This document shows, one piece after another, positions 24,790-37,500 of a stretch of DNA of 64,000 bases. The position numbers were made by a program, and so were the translations under genes. This stretch comes from Sipunculus nudus (taxonomy: Eukaryota > Annelida > Sipuncula > Golfingiida > Sipunculidae), in assembly GCA_026874595.1 (NCBI GenBank), contig CM049312.1, positions 69,408,929 to 69,472,928 of the forward strand. The letters are read 5' to 3'. The notes beneath the pieces were generated by a model that was not told the origin of the DNA, did not search any database, and saw nothing but the letters and a program-made list of their open reading frames with translations. How positions within the stretch are numbered: the first letter of the stretch is position 1; every line of letters begins with the position of its first letter.

Positions 24790-26607
24790 ACCAGATTATC
24801 ATGACATATTTCTATTACAGTTTACACATGCCTTTGCTTTCATGTTTAAACACATTCAGCTATTATATACAGTCTATTTTCTCTAAATATGAGATGGTTC
24901 CCCCATCTAAACATTGCAGGCTACAGCCTTTTTTCCTAGGACTCCAGATGGACTCGGCTGGACATCTCGAGTCCTGATCTTCGATTCCTAGTAAACATCC
25001 GAGTCCAGGAAACTCGAGTCCAAGTCCGGACTTGAGTCCTACATAACTGATCAATAGCATACAAAAGAAACTTAATTTGAAGTAAAATAATATATTTTTC
25101 TTTATTTTCACTCAAGCTTCCATACATATTTTCCATGGGTAACATTACATTGCAACCAAAAGTCAAATGTATATGAAATAGATACTAGATCAGACAGAGC
25201 ATTGAATAAAATGCATCCCTTGTAAAACACATCAAACCTCCATTTTCCTATGAAAACTTCTGTACCGAAGAATAAAATAATTTGTTCGAAATACAAAATC
25301 AGATACAAAATAAACGATAATTGATATAATGAAAATGGATAACCCAGCCATAGTATTCTAGCTCTCTTATGTAAACCATAACACGATTTTGTTGAGTTAA
25401 AGATGTTTTAACTTATTTATGTGCAATTTTAAAAACATATTAAATGTTTATGGATATATATTACCTTTATACATATGCGAAAGGGCAAACAACAAGAACC
25501 AACTATCACTCTATGGTTTAACCTACGGCATATTTTCAAATTACGTTATTTCGAAAAATGACAGCCATTTCGGTGGTCATTTAAGACTATTATTGTATTA
25601 TTGTTTCATCGTGGCATGTAACTGTTATTGTGATAGTTTTTGTCCACATTTTATGTCAAGGAGACAGTTTGCTAAAGCTACATGGTAATTCACATAAATG
25701 AAATTAAACTAAAAAAATGAGCGCCGGATGTCATTTTGAATTTGTGCAATTATAAAAATTGCCAAAGTGTGCCAAGCTGGCAACCGGTGGATTCAGATTC
25801 ATGAGCCTTTGGAGTAAATAATAAGCAAGAAAAATATCCTTCAACATAAGGGCAAGGTTACTGGGCTCGGCAACTGGATTATATAATCATACTTGTTGAC
25901 CCCTTCTGAATTTGAAAAATGTGCCAAGGTCATCATATTCGTATCATTAAACAGAAATAAAATATGTTTTTTTTCCAAAGGTAGGTCATTTATATTTTTA
26001 TTCTAAGTATTTAAATGTTACAAACAAAAGTGTTAACACTATCTCCATTTTGCCCTACAGATAGCCACTGCACAAGAAAGTCAGATGTACATTTACTACC
26101 CCTTATCAGTAACATAAGAAGTGCAGTAGGTAAGCCCATTTTTTTCATTTGGAATAATAATGTTATTTTATATAACCTTCGCAACGATGAAAACCTTTTT
26201 GCAAATGAAAATTGTTTCTGCAAAGAGACATTTATTATTCTAGCATTATTGCACGTTGACCAACCCTGACCTTGAAAATTATGCCAAGGTCATCATGTTT
26301 AATATCGCTGAAAAAAAAAATTAAATATATTTTATGATAATATTTATTTCATAGTTTTCCCCTAAAATCGCTAGTGTTAAATGCAAATGTGTTAACCCCA
26401 CCCCTACATGTCTTACACAAGTGGTGCAATAAATAGGTTTAAGGGTAGGCTTATAAACGGGCTGATACACACAGGAAGCTACCGCCGATACAATGCTATC
26501 ACACATTATCTAACTCCAGAGTTGTATACCATGCCAAAAATCACTATTAGAATAATTTCCCTCAGCTGGTACCGGTGAACAAATTTTCTGGCTCATGGAC
26601 TACATGT
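24790..26607. repeat. Dispersed element, right inverted copy
   Basis: Reverse complement of 15155-16490 over its length, with about 0.5 kb of extra or more diverged sequence. Contains a CGGACTC patch at 24930-25035, and ends in CCCTCAGCTGGTACCGGTG, the counterpart of the left copy's start. With the left copy it brackets exons 1 and 2 of P450 A. Confidence 0.8.
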
Positions 26608-27174
26608 AACGAAAGCAGCCGAACTTCCTTCGGCAATGACCGGAATGCGACCTTTTTATTATCCACAAAAATATCTCAAGCACGAGATTAAGCCTCTTAA
26701 ATCAAGGTCTTTTGCGCATGTGACGACAGGCAGGAAGAAGGTCAATATGTGTCATCACACCTGGCGCCGGGGCACTGTTAGGAAATGTAGGCATTTTTGC
26801 CATCCGCAAAACGGATGAATCGATCACCGATCCGTTTCGATGCTGTCCGTTTTTGCGGGTACGCATGCGGACAGCGTTACAACGTTCATATGGAAAAAGT
26901 TCATCCCAAAAAGAGGGATCCGATTTTTTGCGTACGAGACGTACAAACACCTTGCAGAGTGACTTCTAAAACTTGAACTACAACAGTGACCTAGGCTACA
27001 CACGTTACAGCGATTCAACAGACATGCATTGTGGAACAGGTCGGGCGTATGACCTCCAAACATTCAGGACAACAACGCATACCACGACGAAACCACGCTT
27101 TGAGAGTTTTTCTAATCTGATTAGGCACAGGTAACGGGAATGGGCACCGCAAAATTGTAATATGATGGGAAGGC

Positions 27175-27216
<42 letters not shown>

Positions 27217-27651
27217 TACATGTGTGCACACCATCCTTTATATGAAACACAAACATACTACTTCGGCTGCTTCAGTACTAGTGCTTTAACTACACAGAAG
27301 ACGATGACATTAAAGAGTGGATTAAGAATCACCTGTTTAGTGGATAATATTTAAACTTACGTCAAGATTAGTATATACAACGTTCGAATCAGCATTTAGG
27401 AAAAGAAGAATACACGGAATGAAGTTACACGGTAGCATCCTTACACCCAGTGGCCTTAATCCAGGATACCACACCTTTTCTGATTCAGAGATATGTTTGG
27501 CCAATTACACTACCACTGTAGGTCATTGGTATGATAAGAAGAGATCGTCCTTTTCTCCTTAAACGTCTCCTTAAAACTTATCTGACGTACTAATCCGAAA
27601 ACAACATTAAGCCAACTTTCTGACCAAGTTCAAGGTATCCGAAGATACTAA

Positions 27652-27699
<48 letters not shown>

Positions 27700-27800
27700 T
27701 TATAATTTCACACGCTTACTTAGTTTCACCCCTGATTCTTATGAAAAGTAGCCCGTGAACCCTAGAAATTAGATACTGGCAAAGTAAGGATTATATATAT
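26608..27800. other. Intergenic between P450 A promoter side and P450 B 3' end
   Basis: No gene recognised. 26750-27070 is relatively GC-rich, with ATCCG/CGGAT boxes (for example GCATCGAAACGGATC read on minus), and has overlapping minus-strand open frames without family features. (TA)n microsatellites lie at 27178-27211 and 27659-27696. Confidence 0.45.
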
Positions 27801-30800
27801 TCAGTGCCTCTTCATGATTATACAACGAAATGACCCGGGAACCACAACAGTTGTAGTAATAAAGTCACGTGGGTCACAAGAGGGCAGATTCTGTCCCGGG
27901 ATCGGGAGAAATGAGAATCTCTGCCACAGGGTGGCAATGAACAGGAAAATTCTGTTTCTGGCAAACCTCTCTCCAACGCAGGATCTGGCACCGGCCCCGA
28001 ATGGTATCAACCTGTCACAAAGAAAATAAAAAAAAAATGAATATATAAACTTAACCCCATTTTGAGGACAGCTCCTGTTATTGTTTGAAGAACCACGTCG
28101 CCAATACGACCACTGTTATTGATCATCAGGAGAGAATTAGGAATAAAATAAACAAAAGTTATATTCTATTAACAGGATTCCTTGATACCTTTAGAGTAAA
28201 AGATTTACTTTTTAATGTTAACAGTTTTTACATTAACTTATATATGCCCTGTTCTACCCGTCAAACCAATATTAATTATGATATGTATTTCATTAAGGGT
28301 CATGTTGTATTCAGCATATTTAATTTCTAAGACTATATTTTTGGCGAATTTGCTTCACCCCCAGATCATCAGAACTAATACATACCTATCAATAAAGGTG
28401 ATCAAAATCGGTGGTAAAACATGTATCTTTTACATAATATGGTTATAAACAAGCGCAGTGCAAAACAAACGCTATTCACAACAAACTTACGTACCTTAGT
28501 TATAAACTTTGAAATAGCGTATTCATCATATGTACATTGGAATGTTTGGTTAATTTCAGGGTTAGAGCCAAGAAACATATATCTTATATTGATACACTTA
28601 ATTCTTCATTATTATTATTTTTACTTATGGCAAATGATTAAACTTTCGTTGCTTTAGGGTCGCTCTTAATGTTTGTTACAGGGTCATTTATGTAAAGGAT
28701 ACGACTCGTGAAACTGTCGGGCAGTGGATGGCAGCTACGGCACAACAAAGCAGCTTTCAGGTTAATTCTCTAAAATTGATTTGATAAGCAGACGCGAATT
28801 ACCAGCTTACCTGACACGTGTTGGGTGATCGGGTTGAAGTAACTCTCCATTTTCATCCAAGAAACGCTCTGGACGAAACTGCCAGGGATCCTTCCATTCC
28901 CTGTTGTGATGGGCTTCCCAGAAGTTTATCAAAACCTTTATGATATATATGATATATATGTATATATATATACATGGCCATAATTTCATAAAAACCCGTG
29001 TTAAAAACAATACGAACCAATGTACACTTGAACATTTTGACAGACCCAATATCACACATGACTTGACCGTTTATACCAACAAGTCGTACAACAAACACAC
29101 AGACAGACCTGCGACATCTGATCCATCTAAGGTTATCTACTTGTCAGCTTATAAATTAGCTGATTCTGAAACTAAATTACTCTCCAAGGGTCTCAAGTTT
29201 TGCCCGACTAGAACAACAGATAAAATAGCGCTGTGCGGAAATCTCGTAGATCTTTTTCCGGAGACTCCGCCTGGCAGAATATTTTAGCAAAGGCACAGAT
29301 GCATCATGCGGCCTACACACAAACGGATAAAAAAAACTAAAACAGATCGTAACAGCAGATGGACACCTCTACTCGGGCGGAATCAAAAAATTAGATTTAT
29401 ACATTAATACACTCAGGAGCAGAATTCAAACTGAAATTATAGACAAAATAGCCAAACCAGAATATAATTTAACCACCAGTGAACGCAAAGCAATGATTGA
29501 ATTACAGAAATATAATGAAATTGTGATCAGACCTGCCGATATAGAGGGGGGGGGGCAATGTCATACAAAATAAGAATGACTATGTTAAAGAAGCGTATCG
29601 CCAACTTAATAATCATAAGTATTATAAAAAAAACTAAAAAAGACCCAACCTTACAATATCTGCAAGAGCTTAACGGTCTAATCTCGACATTCCCTCAAGA
29701 AATACAACATCAAATTAACGAATTTATCCCATGTAATCCTAAACCCGGCTACTTCTATACACTTCCCAAAATTCACAAACAAAACAACCCTGGTCGTCCC
29801 ATCATCTCCGGATTGGGTATACTCACTGAAAAAATATCCGGCTTTGTAGAATCATGTTTAAAACCTATTGTCCAAAATTCCAGTAGTTACATTCGAGACA
29901 CCAATGATTTCTTAAACAAACTTAGCCAAATCAACAAAATTCCACCACATTCTATCTTAGCAACTCTTGATGTGGAATCCCTTTACACTAATATCCCCAA
30001 CAATGACGAGCTTGCCGCATCTTTAAAATTACTTACAACATTTCATACCGAAAACGCGACAGCCCCATCAGTCGTAAAAAACACTAGCGGAATTTATTCT
30101 CACCCATAATATTTTAGCTTTAACAATGAGATTTATATTCAGATGATGGGAACGGCCATGGGTACACGCATGGCGCCACAATATGCAAAGACATGATTTC
30201 CATGGAAGAAAATTTTCTTGATCAACAAACATTTAAACCTTTACTCTATCTACGTTACATCGACGATATATTTCTTATCTGCATCATGGTCGTGAAAACC
30301 TATAAAATTTAATAGAGATTTCAATAATTTACCCCAACATAAAATTCAAAATTGAGTACTCCGTAGATAAGATTAATTTACTTGACACCACAGTAAAATT
30401 AACAGATGGCAACCTTCACACATCTATATACCTCAAACCCACCTACAGATATAATTATATCCATCCTACTAGTTGTCACCCACCCCATGTGGGTAAATCC
30501 ATTATATCAGCCAAGCCTTAAGATACAATAGGATATGTTCCGACATATCCAATAGAAATCGAAACATTGCGAAACTACAAAATATTTTTATCAATATGGT
30601 CATCTCTATAGTGTATCGCTGGAAAATAATTGAGTCTTTCAATAATTGTTTAGGAAGAACAGATGCGAGTCAGGATTATGAAGACTTCGTTGAGGAGAAT
30701 AACAATTTAAAGCTACACTCACTATGGTACCCTTTTCGATGTCGTACCCTCTTATTGTCGTGTCCCGAGCAGTACTTCGTGGGGTTATGGCAGCAACACC

Positions 30801-33783
30801 GACATATCTCAATACCTCCAATAAGGTGGCATTTAAGAAATGCATTTTCTGGCCATGTTGAACAGCTGGTCGTTGGTGTTGACCAATCACTCGGTCGATC
30901 TCCTCTTGTATTTTCTCCTGGACATCAGGCCGGTGTAGACAAATGAGCATCAAGGACGACAAAGTAGAAAACGTTGTAAACACGCCTAAAAAATGGTAAA
31001 GATATATATATTATTATAGAATGTGCCTATTTAAAACAGTGTAGTTTAATTTTCCCTTTTTTAATCAAATAAGTGCACAAACCAGTTAGATTTATAATCT
31101 ATAAAAGAACAATGATATAATATGCTTTTTGTAAGAAGAATATCATAGATGTATTTGATGGGGTCATAGAAAAAAAATTACCTGCCGTGAACATAACTGT
31201 CATAGCTGCTAGGATATTCTTTTCTTTGATAATTGGTGTGCCGTCTGGTTCCAGGTGACATTGTCGAGCATTTATTAACATATCCACAAAACCTCGCATA
31301 CATTGAGGGTCAAAGGTTGCCTACAATATAAAGCTGCCATTGTAATTAAGAAATTTTTGTATGGAAACTTGGCGAAAATGGTAGAAGTTACTTTGAACGA
31401 TAAAACAGATCAAAAGGAAAATCATCAAATACTAGGTCTGAAATGTGTGCCTGATCCAACTTTTTGTTCCCTGAGGCTTCGAGCCCGCAGAAATGTCGAC
31501 ACCTGATTTAAAACGTGCCAGGTAATCACACATAAATGAGGCAAATGTTTCATTAATTGAATTAAGAAAAAGTTACCCTTATTGGGCGATAAATGATATG
31601 ACTATAAATCGGTTTTATTTTACTGGAATAGAATTGTTAATTTGTTTGGTAATATTTCTTGATATGTTGTAAAAGCATACTGCTGGAAATAAGAATGTAG
31701 AGAGACAGGAAAATAGCCTTCTTGTTATACTTTTGTTATAAAAAAGCCAAATAGAAGGAACATTAAACAGGAAAAAGCTATATACACGATGAAAATAAGA
31801 CGAATCGTCAAGGAATTTGTTTGTCGTTCAAACAGCATTTAAGATAATTTGATCTTTTCTTTTTCCAAGAATGTGTCGGCATGTAAGAGGTTGTATGTCA
31901 TTACAGCTTATAAACTTTTACATTAGAAAAAAAATAGGATTGATATCATGAAGGAAATTTAAAACCTCATTTTAATCAGGAGTACATATTGGGCAAATAA
32001 TGGGTATGCTCTCCATGAAGGTAATGTTCTTTTGGTGCTTTGCCAAAACTTAATTGCTATTTATTTTTGCGCCTTCCTTTAAAGTTGAAATTTTTATTGC
32101 CTGTGCACAACAAAACCATCTGACATTTAAAAGTCAGACCTATCGGACTATGGTCAGACATATTATATGTTTTACATACCTGTACAATTTTTACAATTCT
32201 CAAACCTTCCTACCTTTGCGTCTTCGTACATTGGACCTAGTACGGAATCTCGTGCTGTTAAGAATCTTCGGAGACATCTCATGCTTGCCACTGGCAGCAA
32301 GCGAAGAAAAGGAAATAGATCGAGTTCTGCACCATACCCTGCTGCCCCCAAAACAGTAAAGCTGGTCACCATGTTATTAAGGTTCCTCTCTTCTGTAGAA
32401 TCTTTTTCAATATCCCTTCCAATAAGCTATAGAGAGATCAAAAAAAGAAATTTATCGTTTGTTTTCTCATTAGTTTTGATATAATATATGGTTCCTCTTA
32501 GCATATTTCAACAGTGATTATGACCTTATTATCCTATTACAATTTACATTTTTAAAGATTCGCTGTGCTTATAAATTTTAATTTATGACAGTTTACAAAC
32601 TGTTTTCACAAAGATTTTATTCAAAGACAATGCTCCATTTGGTAAAAAAAATCCTTAAGATAATTCTAACCAAATAATGATAATTAATTAATCAAGATTT
32701 GCAAGTTGGTTCCCTATGATAGATTATTTTTATAAGTTTGTTGAGTCTTTAGGGTTTTCGCCCAAAATCACCGGGTCTTATGCAGTTTGTTGAGTGGATT
32801 GATTAAGTCTAGGAAGTAATAAACAATGGAGAACCAGGTAAAATATGGTGACGGCGGGAGGGGTGGTATATATATATTCTATCAAAAGTAACACTGTACG
32901 ATGTTACGATGTCTCATCAAGATTAGAATACAGCTTTATCGAATCCACAAGGCCGTAACACAATTACATTTTTCATAGCTATGATTTATTATTTTCCTAA
33001 GATCACCTAGGAGACCATATCAGATCACATAGGTGATACGCTATCAGATCACCTAGGGGGTACGTTATCAAATATTATTCCGTGTACTTACGGTAGATGA
33101 AGGTTTATTTTTTTATTTAAAATTTGAGAAAACACAGTCATATAAATAAGACTATATGATGTTCCTATCCAATATTAAAAATAACTGCAGTAGTAGCTTG
33201 ATTGATATATTTCACTGTGCAAAAGTATACTTACCAGACAAGCAATAACGTTTGCTATGGCTGTTCTCAGGTCAGGTTGTGGATCCACAAATTGTCCTGC
33301 AGTACGTTCGTAATTCTCTACCAAAACTTCCAGCTCATTTTGAATAACTTCCTGTGTTTTCGTGCTTTCCTCTCCGCATGACATGAAACTGGCATGTACG
33401 GTTTTCCTAAACAGTGATAGCGCCCTATTATATGGGCCAAGCACAATATCGTTTCCATCGTAAGTGATAGCTTTATACATATATGTTGTGCTTAAACGAT
33501 CTGCAAAGTCATGACCTTTCTCCACACAGGCCTCCCGTATCACTTCAGTCGAGTTTAAGATCACTAATTCCAGTCCCATCAAATTGATTGTATAAATGTC
33601 TCCGTACCTTTTTGCACAATCCGATAAACCGTGGTGCAGAGCAGGCGCTTTCACCTGAAAAATGTTACCAATAAATGGTAAACCTGGAACACGTGGAGGT
33701 TTTCTAAGGTTCCTCCTCATCGCCCATTTAAAGAGACGGGAAACTATGAGCCCTGCTATAATGGCTACCAGGATCATCCACAT
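27801..33783 (-). CDS. Cytochrome P450, CYP2 clan (CYP17/CYP1-like), copy B
   Basis: Second P450 of the array, predicted ER-bound monooxygenase of unknown substrate. Coding exons: 33235-33783, 32214-32426, 31182-31320, 30723-30985, 28811-28935 and 27801-28011, giving 499 residues, with intron phases as in copies A, C and D. The ATG follows CTAACAG by nine bases, so a 5' UTR intron is likely. Features: anchor MWMILVAIIAGLIV, hinge KPPRVPGLPFIGN, I-helix AGVFTT (acidic residue replaced by Phe), ExxR as EVLR, PERF, heme loop FGAGARSCVG. The C-helix reads LSLFR instead of WxxxR. Intron 4 (28936-30722) is almost entirely a degraded Penelope-like element on the opposite strand, while introns 1-3 and 5 are short (0.2-0.8 kb). 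No disabling lesion is visible in any exon. Confidence 0.93.
28940..28976. repeat. TATATGA/TA-rich tract at P450 B exon 5 acceptor
   Basis: ATGATATATATGATATATATG followed by a TA run, beginning about four bases beyond the acceptor of the PERF exon. This is the same place as the (TA)n of copy A (10369-10411). Confidence 0.7.
28985..30690 (+). mobile_element. Penelope-like element, degraded reverse transcriptase
   Basis: Plus-strand remnant of a Penelope-like (PLE) reverse transcriptase. In order: LSKGLKFCPT (near 29190), a KNDYVKEAYRQLNNHKYY segment near 29560, YFYTLPKIHKQNNPGRPI (about 29750-29805), LDVESLYTNIP (about 29968-30000), MGTAMGTRMAPQYA (about 30143-30185), the catalytic YIDDIF at 30256-30273, then LHTSIYLKPTYRYNYIHPTS (about 30417-30475). 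These are PLE RT motifs in family order, including the two catalytic aspartates. The frame shifts several times (about 29280, 29545 at a G10 run, 30108, 30192, 30295, 30520) and has stops, so it is inactive. No GIY-YIG endonuclease domain follows. It lies in intron 4 of P450 B, antisense to the gene. Confidence 0.88.
33000..33070. repeat. Short tandem repeat, about 30-bp unit
   Basis: Three copies of an ATCAGATCACCTAGG-type unit with ATACGCT spacers, within the 3' part (plus sense) of intron 1 of P450 B. Confidence 0.7.
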
Positions 33784-34029
33784 GCTGCCAATCTGTTAGA
33801 AAATTAGAAAAGCATAATAACCAGTAATGAAAGCTATTACAATATCACATTGTGAGTTTGAACGTATAATTGGGTAACACATTTGTATATGGAGTTTTCA
33901 CTTACTCTGTGGAAAAAATTATTTCGATTCGAAGTAAAAAAAAATACTGATATTATTGATGAAATCTTAAACGAGGATTCTGAAGAGAAATACATCATTT
34001 AAATACAAAGGACCTATAAATGCCTCCTA
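33784..34029. promoter_or_regulatory. Upstream region of P450 B
   Basis: Contains the end of the inferred 5' UTR intron (acceptor at 33793-33794 on minus). The transcription start and 5' UTR exon cannot be placed from sequence alone. Confidence 0.3.
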
Positions 34030-35420
34030 ATCCACAACAAACAGAATTCTGTAAATATTGTAAGATTATTTGTAAATCAATTATTAAATGAAAAAACCCG
34101 TGTAAACATGGCAAATTATTAAATGAAAATTCAAAACTCACCGAATGAACTCGAATCGTTTCTTTACAACAGAAATTGCGGGATGAAACTTTACAATTTA
34201 CACTATGGAGTGAAATGTTAGCGACGTGTATTTTATAGGTTAACTCGTTGATATGGCGCTTAAAACGTCACGCTGGATGAACAAAATTCGTCGTAGTGAA
34301 TATAACACGATCTGTCCCGGTTCTCGTCCACCCATGCAACTGGAATATGCTCACAAGCATAGACAAGGTAACAGAGCAGTCACGCTTGATGTACGCTTTC
34401 TCCTTTCTATTTAAAGGCCAGGGTGAATAAAAAAAATCAAATGAAAATCATGTTTAACATATTGTGTGTGTGTGTGTGTGTGTAAATACAAGTTTTACTT
34501 TTGTGTTTGTATATATACAACCGAAATTCGTACTCAGAACAGATATAAATGTCTTATATATACATAAAGAAGTACCGGAAAGTCTATGTGATGAATATAT
34601 AATAATAGTCCTGGTTTTAAACACTGCTGACTGTAGGGTATTACTGCTGTTCACGAACTGACATGAAAGAGAACACAAAGTTCTCTTGTATGTGTCAAAA
34701 TGACCCGTTGGGAACCCAACACCCCATACACTCAGGGTGGTTGCCTGCACTGTCCAGTATCATGAGCGAGCGAGTCCTTACATCACTGCCTATTGATGAC
34801 TGTCCATAACATATACATAACAATTTTTTTTCTGCACCATCGTCATTTCGATTCGAGTGTATCATAGTTTTTACGTAGAGGTGGTCTTTTTGATGAGCAG
34901 GCTGTGATACTGTCCTTTACAGGATAATTGGTGCTTGTAAGGTTACAGGTCAATCATTACTGAAATATAAGATATTCCTCAGGACATGCTGTGTCTGGTC
35001 TTAAATAAGTATGTTAAATATACAGAATTCCTTCGATATAGAGCACAAACCTTACCGAATCATCATACTCCTCTCATTCAAGGACTCAATGTCCAATCTC
35101 TGTATGCAGGGACGAGGACTTCGCCTCCCCCCCACCCCCCCCCCCCCCCCACCCCCGAATAGGCACATGCGGACGTACGCACAGGTCATTGTATTGGGTT
35201 ATTCCATATTTACCCCCACCAACCCCAATTTTTACATTATAGGGAAATAATAACAATAACTTGCATTCTGTGGAATGGAAACCTCCTCCATGTGGGTTCC
35301 CTAGTATAGGACGCTCTCAAAGATACCTTTGCATTCCCGTATTCAGCTCATATTCCCGGTTTATTTGTGCAGAAGTAACTGTGCATTTGTGATTATTCCT
35401 AGATGATGTTCCTAAACACG
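34030..35420. repeat. Copy of the P450-array intergenic block
   Basis: Diverged copy of sequence repeated at about 43535-44400, 53095-53960 and 62080-63240. Shared strings include TGTTAGCGACGTG, TCTGTCCCGGTT..CGTCCAC, AGCAGTCACGCTTGATG and ATACAGAATTCCTTCGATAT. Similarity with the 62-63 kb copy continues to about 35420 (CATTTGTGATTATTCCT). Contains (TG)n at 34463-34485 and a C-rich run at 35124-35156. No gene. Confidence 0.8.
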
Positions 35421-35986
35421 GATCATGTTGTGGGTCCACACCAAAATCCATTCTGGAAATGTCATGAAAATTTCATGAGATTCTGTTTATGATTGTGTGG
35501 TAAAGAAACCCACAAACACTAGACGTCCAGAGGTCGAGCGCTCGCCGGAAATAACGTGGAAGCATTCAAATGAATGAGAAATGAGAAAGAGGTAAAAAAT
35601 AGACACATTTTGTGAAAATAGGACCAATATTGACAAAGATATGATATATATCGACGTGTTTTGATGCCTTTACCCTGAAACTGGACCTATAAAGAAATAC
35701 ACATTCATCTCCCAGAAATCTTTGCAATACATATTATGTGGAAATTACATTGTGATTTCTGCAAAATTGTGGCCTGTAGAATGCTATTAATAAGACGCAG
35801 GACTCAGCAAGAAGCCGAAATTGAGTTGACATGGTGGGTTTTATGGAATTTAAGCGATATATGCCAAAAACACAGACAGGGCCCCTATTTCTGACGATGA
35901 GCCAGAATTCGTTTGCCTTAATCTTATGGGATATAACAATTAGTTTCTTTTTGATGCTATAACTGACCTGGAAGAAGCTTAAGTTA
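35421..35986. other. Unassigned sequence before the inverted repeat
   Basis: No gene seen. The end of this stretch carries the first copy (35941-35972) of a 32-bp perfect direct repeat whose second copy is at 36071-36102. Confidence 0.5.
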
Positions 35987-36759
35987 CAGATGCTTGGTGG
36001 GAAACACTCATTATATACCTTGGCCTGTGCATGGAAAATACGCGGCGACCGGAGTCTGCGCATTAACATTTAGTTTCTTTTTGATGCTATAACTGACCTG
36101 GATTGTTAGTGTCAATCGTCGCTGACAGATGTCGCTAGTGTATTCACTTTAAACCTGACGAAGAAGCTTATAGTCCCCGGGATACATCGATTTAATTGCA
36201 AAATTTTATCGTTAATCTTAGGTTTATTTTCCGTTGTAGTATACTTTAGGACATAAGAAAATGGTAGTTGTGCCCTGCAGCTCAGAAAAAAGCCAACCCC
36301 TACCCCTATATCGGTGATTTGCCACAATCATGCTATGCAACCTTCGGATCACAATATTTCTTGAATGCCTTGGAAGATTTGGATAATCTTGCATTCTTGG
36401 TATCTAGTTGTATGTTTTCAAGCATGGCTGACATGATAAGCATGATTTCATGGCCATCTGAGGTCAAAATCAAGGCGAAAGGTCAAGGTCACAGTCACTT
36501 CGAAGCCTTAAAAGCAGATGATAGTCTGTTTTTGCACGAAATCTCTCTATATATTTTTATTTTGACACAATATCATAGTTTCAGTGGGAGATTGATTGAA
36601 TGAGTTTCAGATGAGGTAGTTTTCAAAGCCAAGTAACTTGGTTTAAGGTCATGGTCATCAGGTATGCGAAACAACTTATAAGGTCAGCTTGATCCGTTGT
36701 GTGGTAATATAGACGAGTTTGACCATACTGATTAATCAAGAGATGATCCTTTAATTCAC
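35987..36759. repeat. Large inverted repeat, left arm
   Basis: Reverse complement of 39381-40319. Matched blocks include GCTTGGTGGGAAACACTC with CCTTGGCCTGTGCATGGAAA, GGATACATCGATTTAATTGC, CCCCTACCCCTATATCGGTG, the WPSEVKIKAK-encoding stretch, and GTTGTGTGGTAATATAGACG. The plus-strand open frame at 36268-36603 has a diverged mirror in the right arm (minus 39539-39754), so it is repeat-derived and not a gene. Contains TCAAGGTCA at 36483-36491. Confidence 0.85.
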
Positions 36760-37204
36760 TGGCGGAACGTACATTCACTTTAATTTATGAAACAAATTTC
36801 AAAACATACCATTTATTCTTCTTAATTACTATTTTAGGTATAACAACCAACTGGTTTAGACAAAGGAACCATGGTTATGAAAGATTTTGATGAAATCCTG
36901 CTATATAGGGAAGAGGACTTAATAATTTACATTTGGAAATGGAGTGACTTGGCCTGTTGCTACAAGTATACACCATTTTGTCAGTTTTATTTATCATGTG
37001 AATTGTATCTCATGAGTATTTATTCAGTTTCAGTCAAACAAAATTGATGAGAATCTAAGACAGACAAATTTCACAAATTTACAGGGGGCCCATTTACCTG
37101 TAAAGCATGTCGTATTAACACGAAAAATAGCTTCTTCCCTTTAAAATAAATTTGTACCTCCCAAAATATTTTCCTGAAACTGTTTGCTTTCTCCTGTAAA
37201 CAAG

Positions 37205-37500
37205 TATTAATAACAGTGGACCGGGCGCGATCACGTGTCATCATAACACATCACGTGGGACTCAACCACAACACCTGTCAATCATGCGGTGCCCTGACTC
37301 ACTTGGCCCCGAAAATGTAATTCATTTTCCCGCCGGCTGAAACATTGCGTGTTGAGGCTCACAATCGGACCTCCGGTCACGCGGCCTTGTTATGGTAAAC
37401 ATACACACGTGGACTGTGTTATTAAACACGCAGAGCTATAAAAGGTGTCAAACAGCCTTGTGTGAAGTGCTGGGATGGTTTTGCTGGAAAACATTTGCAT
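37205..37500 (+). promoter_or_regulatory. Promoter-like GC-rich island with TATA box
   Basis: CpG-rich island in an AT-rich setting. It has two CACGTG E-boxes (about 37230 and 37253), a TTTCCCGCC E2F-like box (about 37326), and a TATAAAAG at 37437-37444 followed by a moderately GC-rich start-site-like stretch (TCAAACAGCCTTGTGTGAAG). No downstream plus-strand gene is recognised, so it may belong to a transposon or be a coincidence. Confidence 0.35.

Noticed and set aside
26015-26269. Plus-strand open frame in the 24790-26607 element
   Set aside because: Overlaps a repeat copy; the matching regions at 15-16 kb and 23 kb do not keep the frame.
36268-36603. 111-residue plus-strand open frame
   Set aside because: Lies in an inverted-repeat arm whose mirror copy encodes a shorter diverged version; no domain or splice context.
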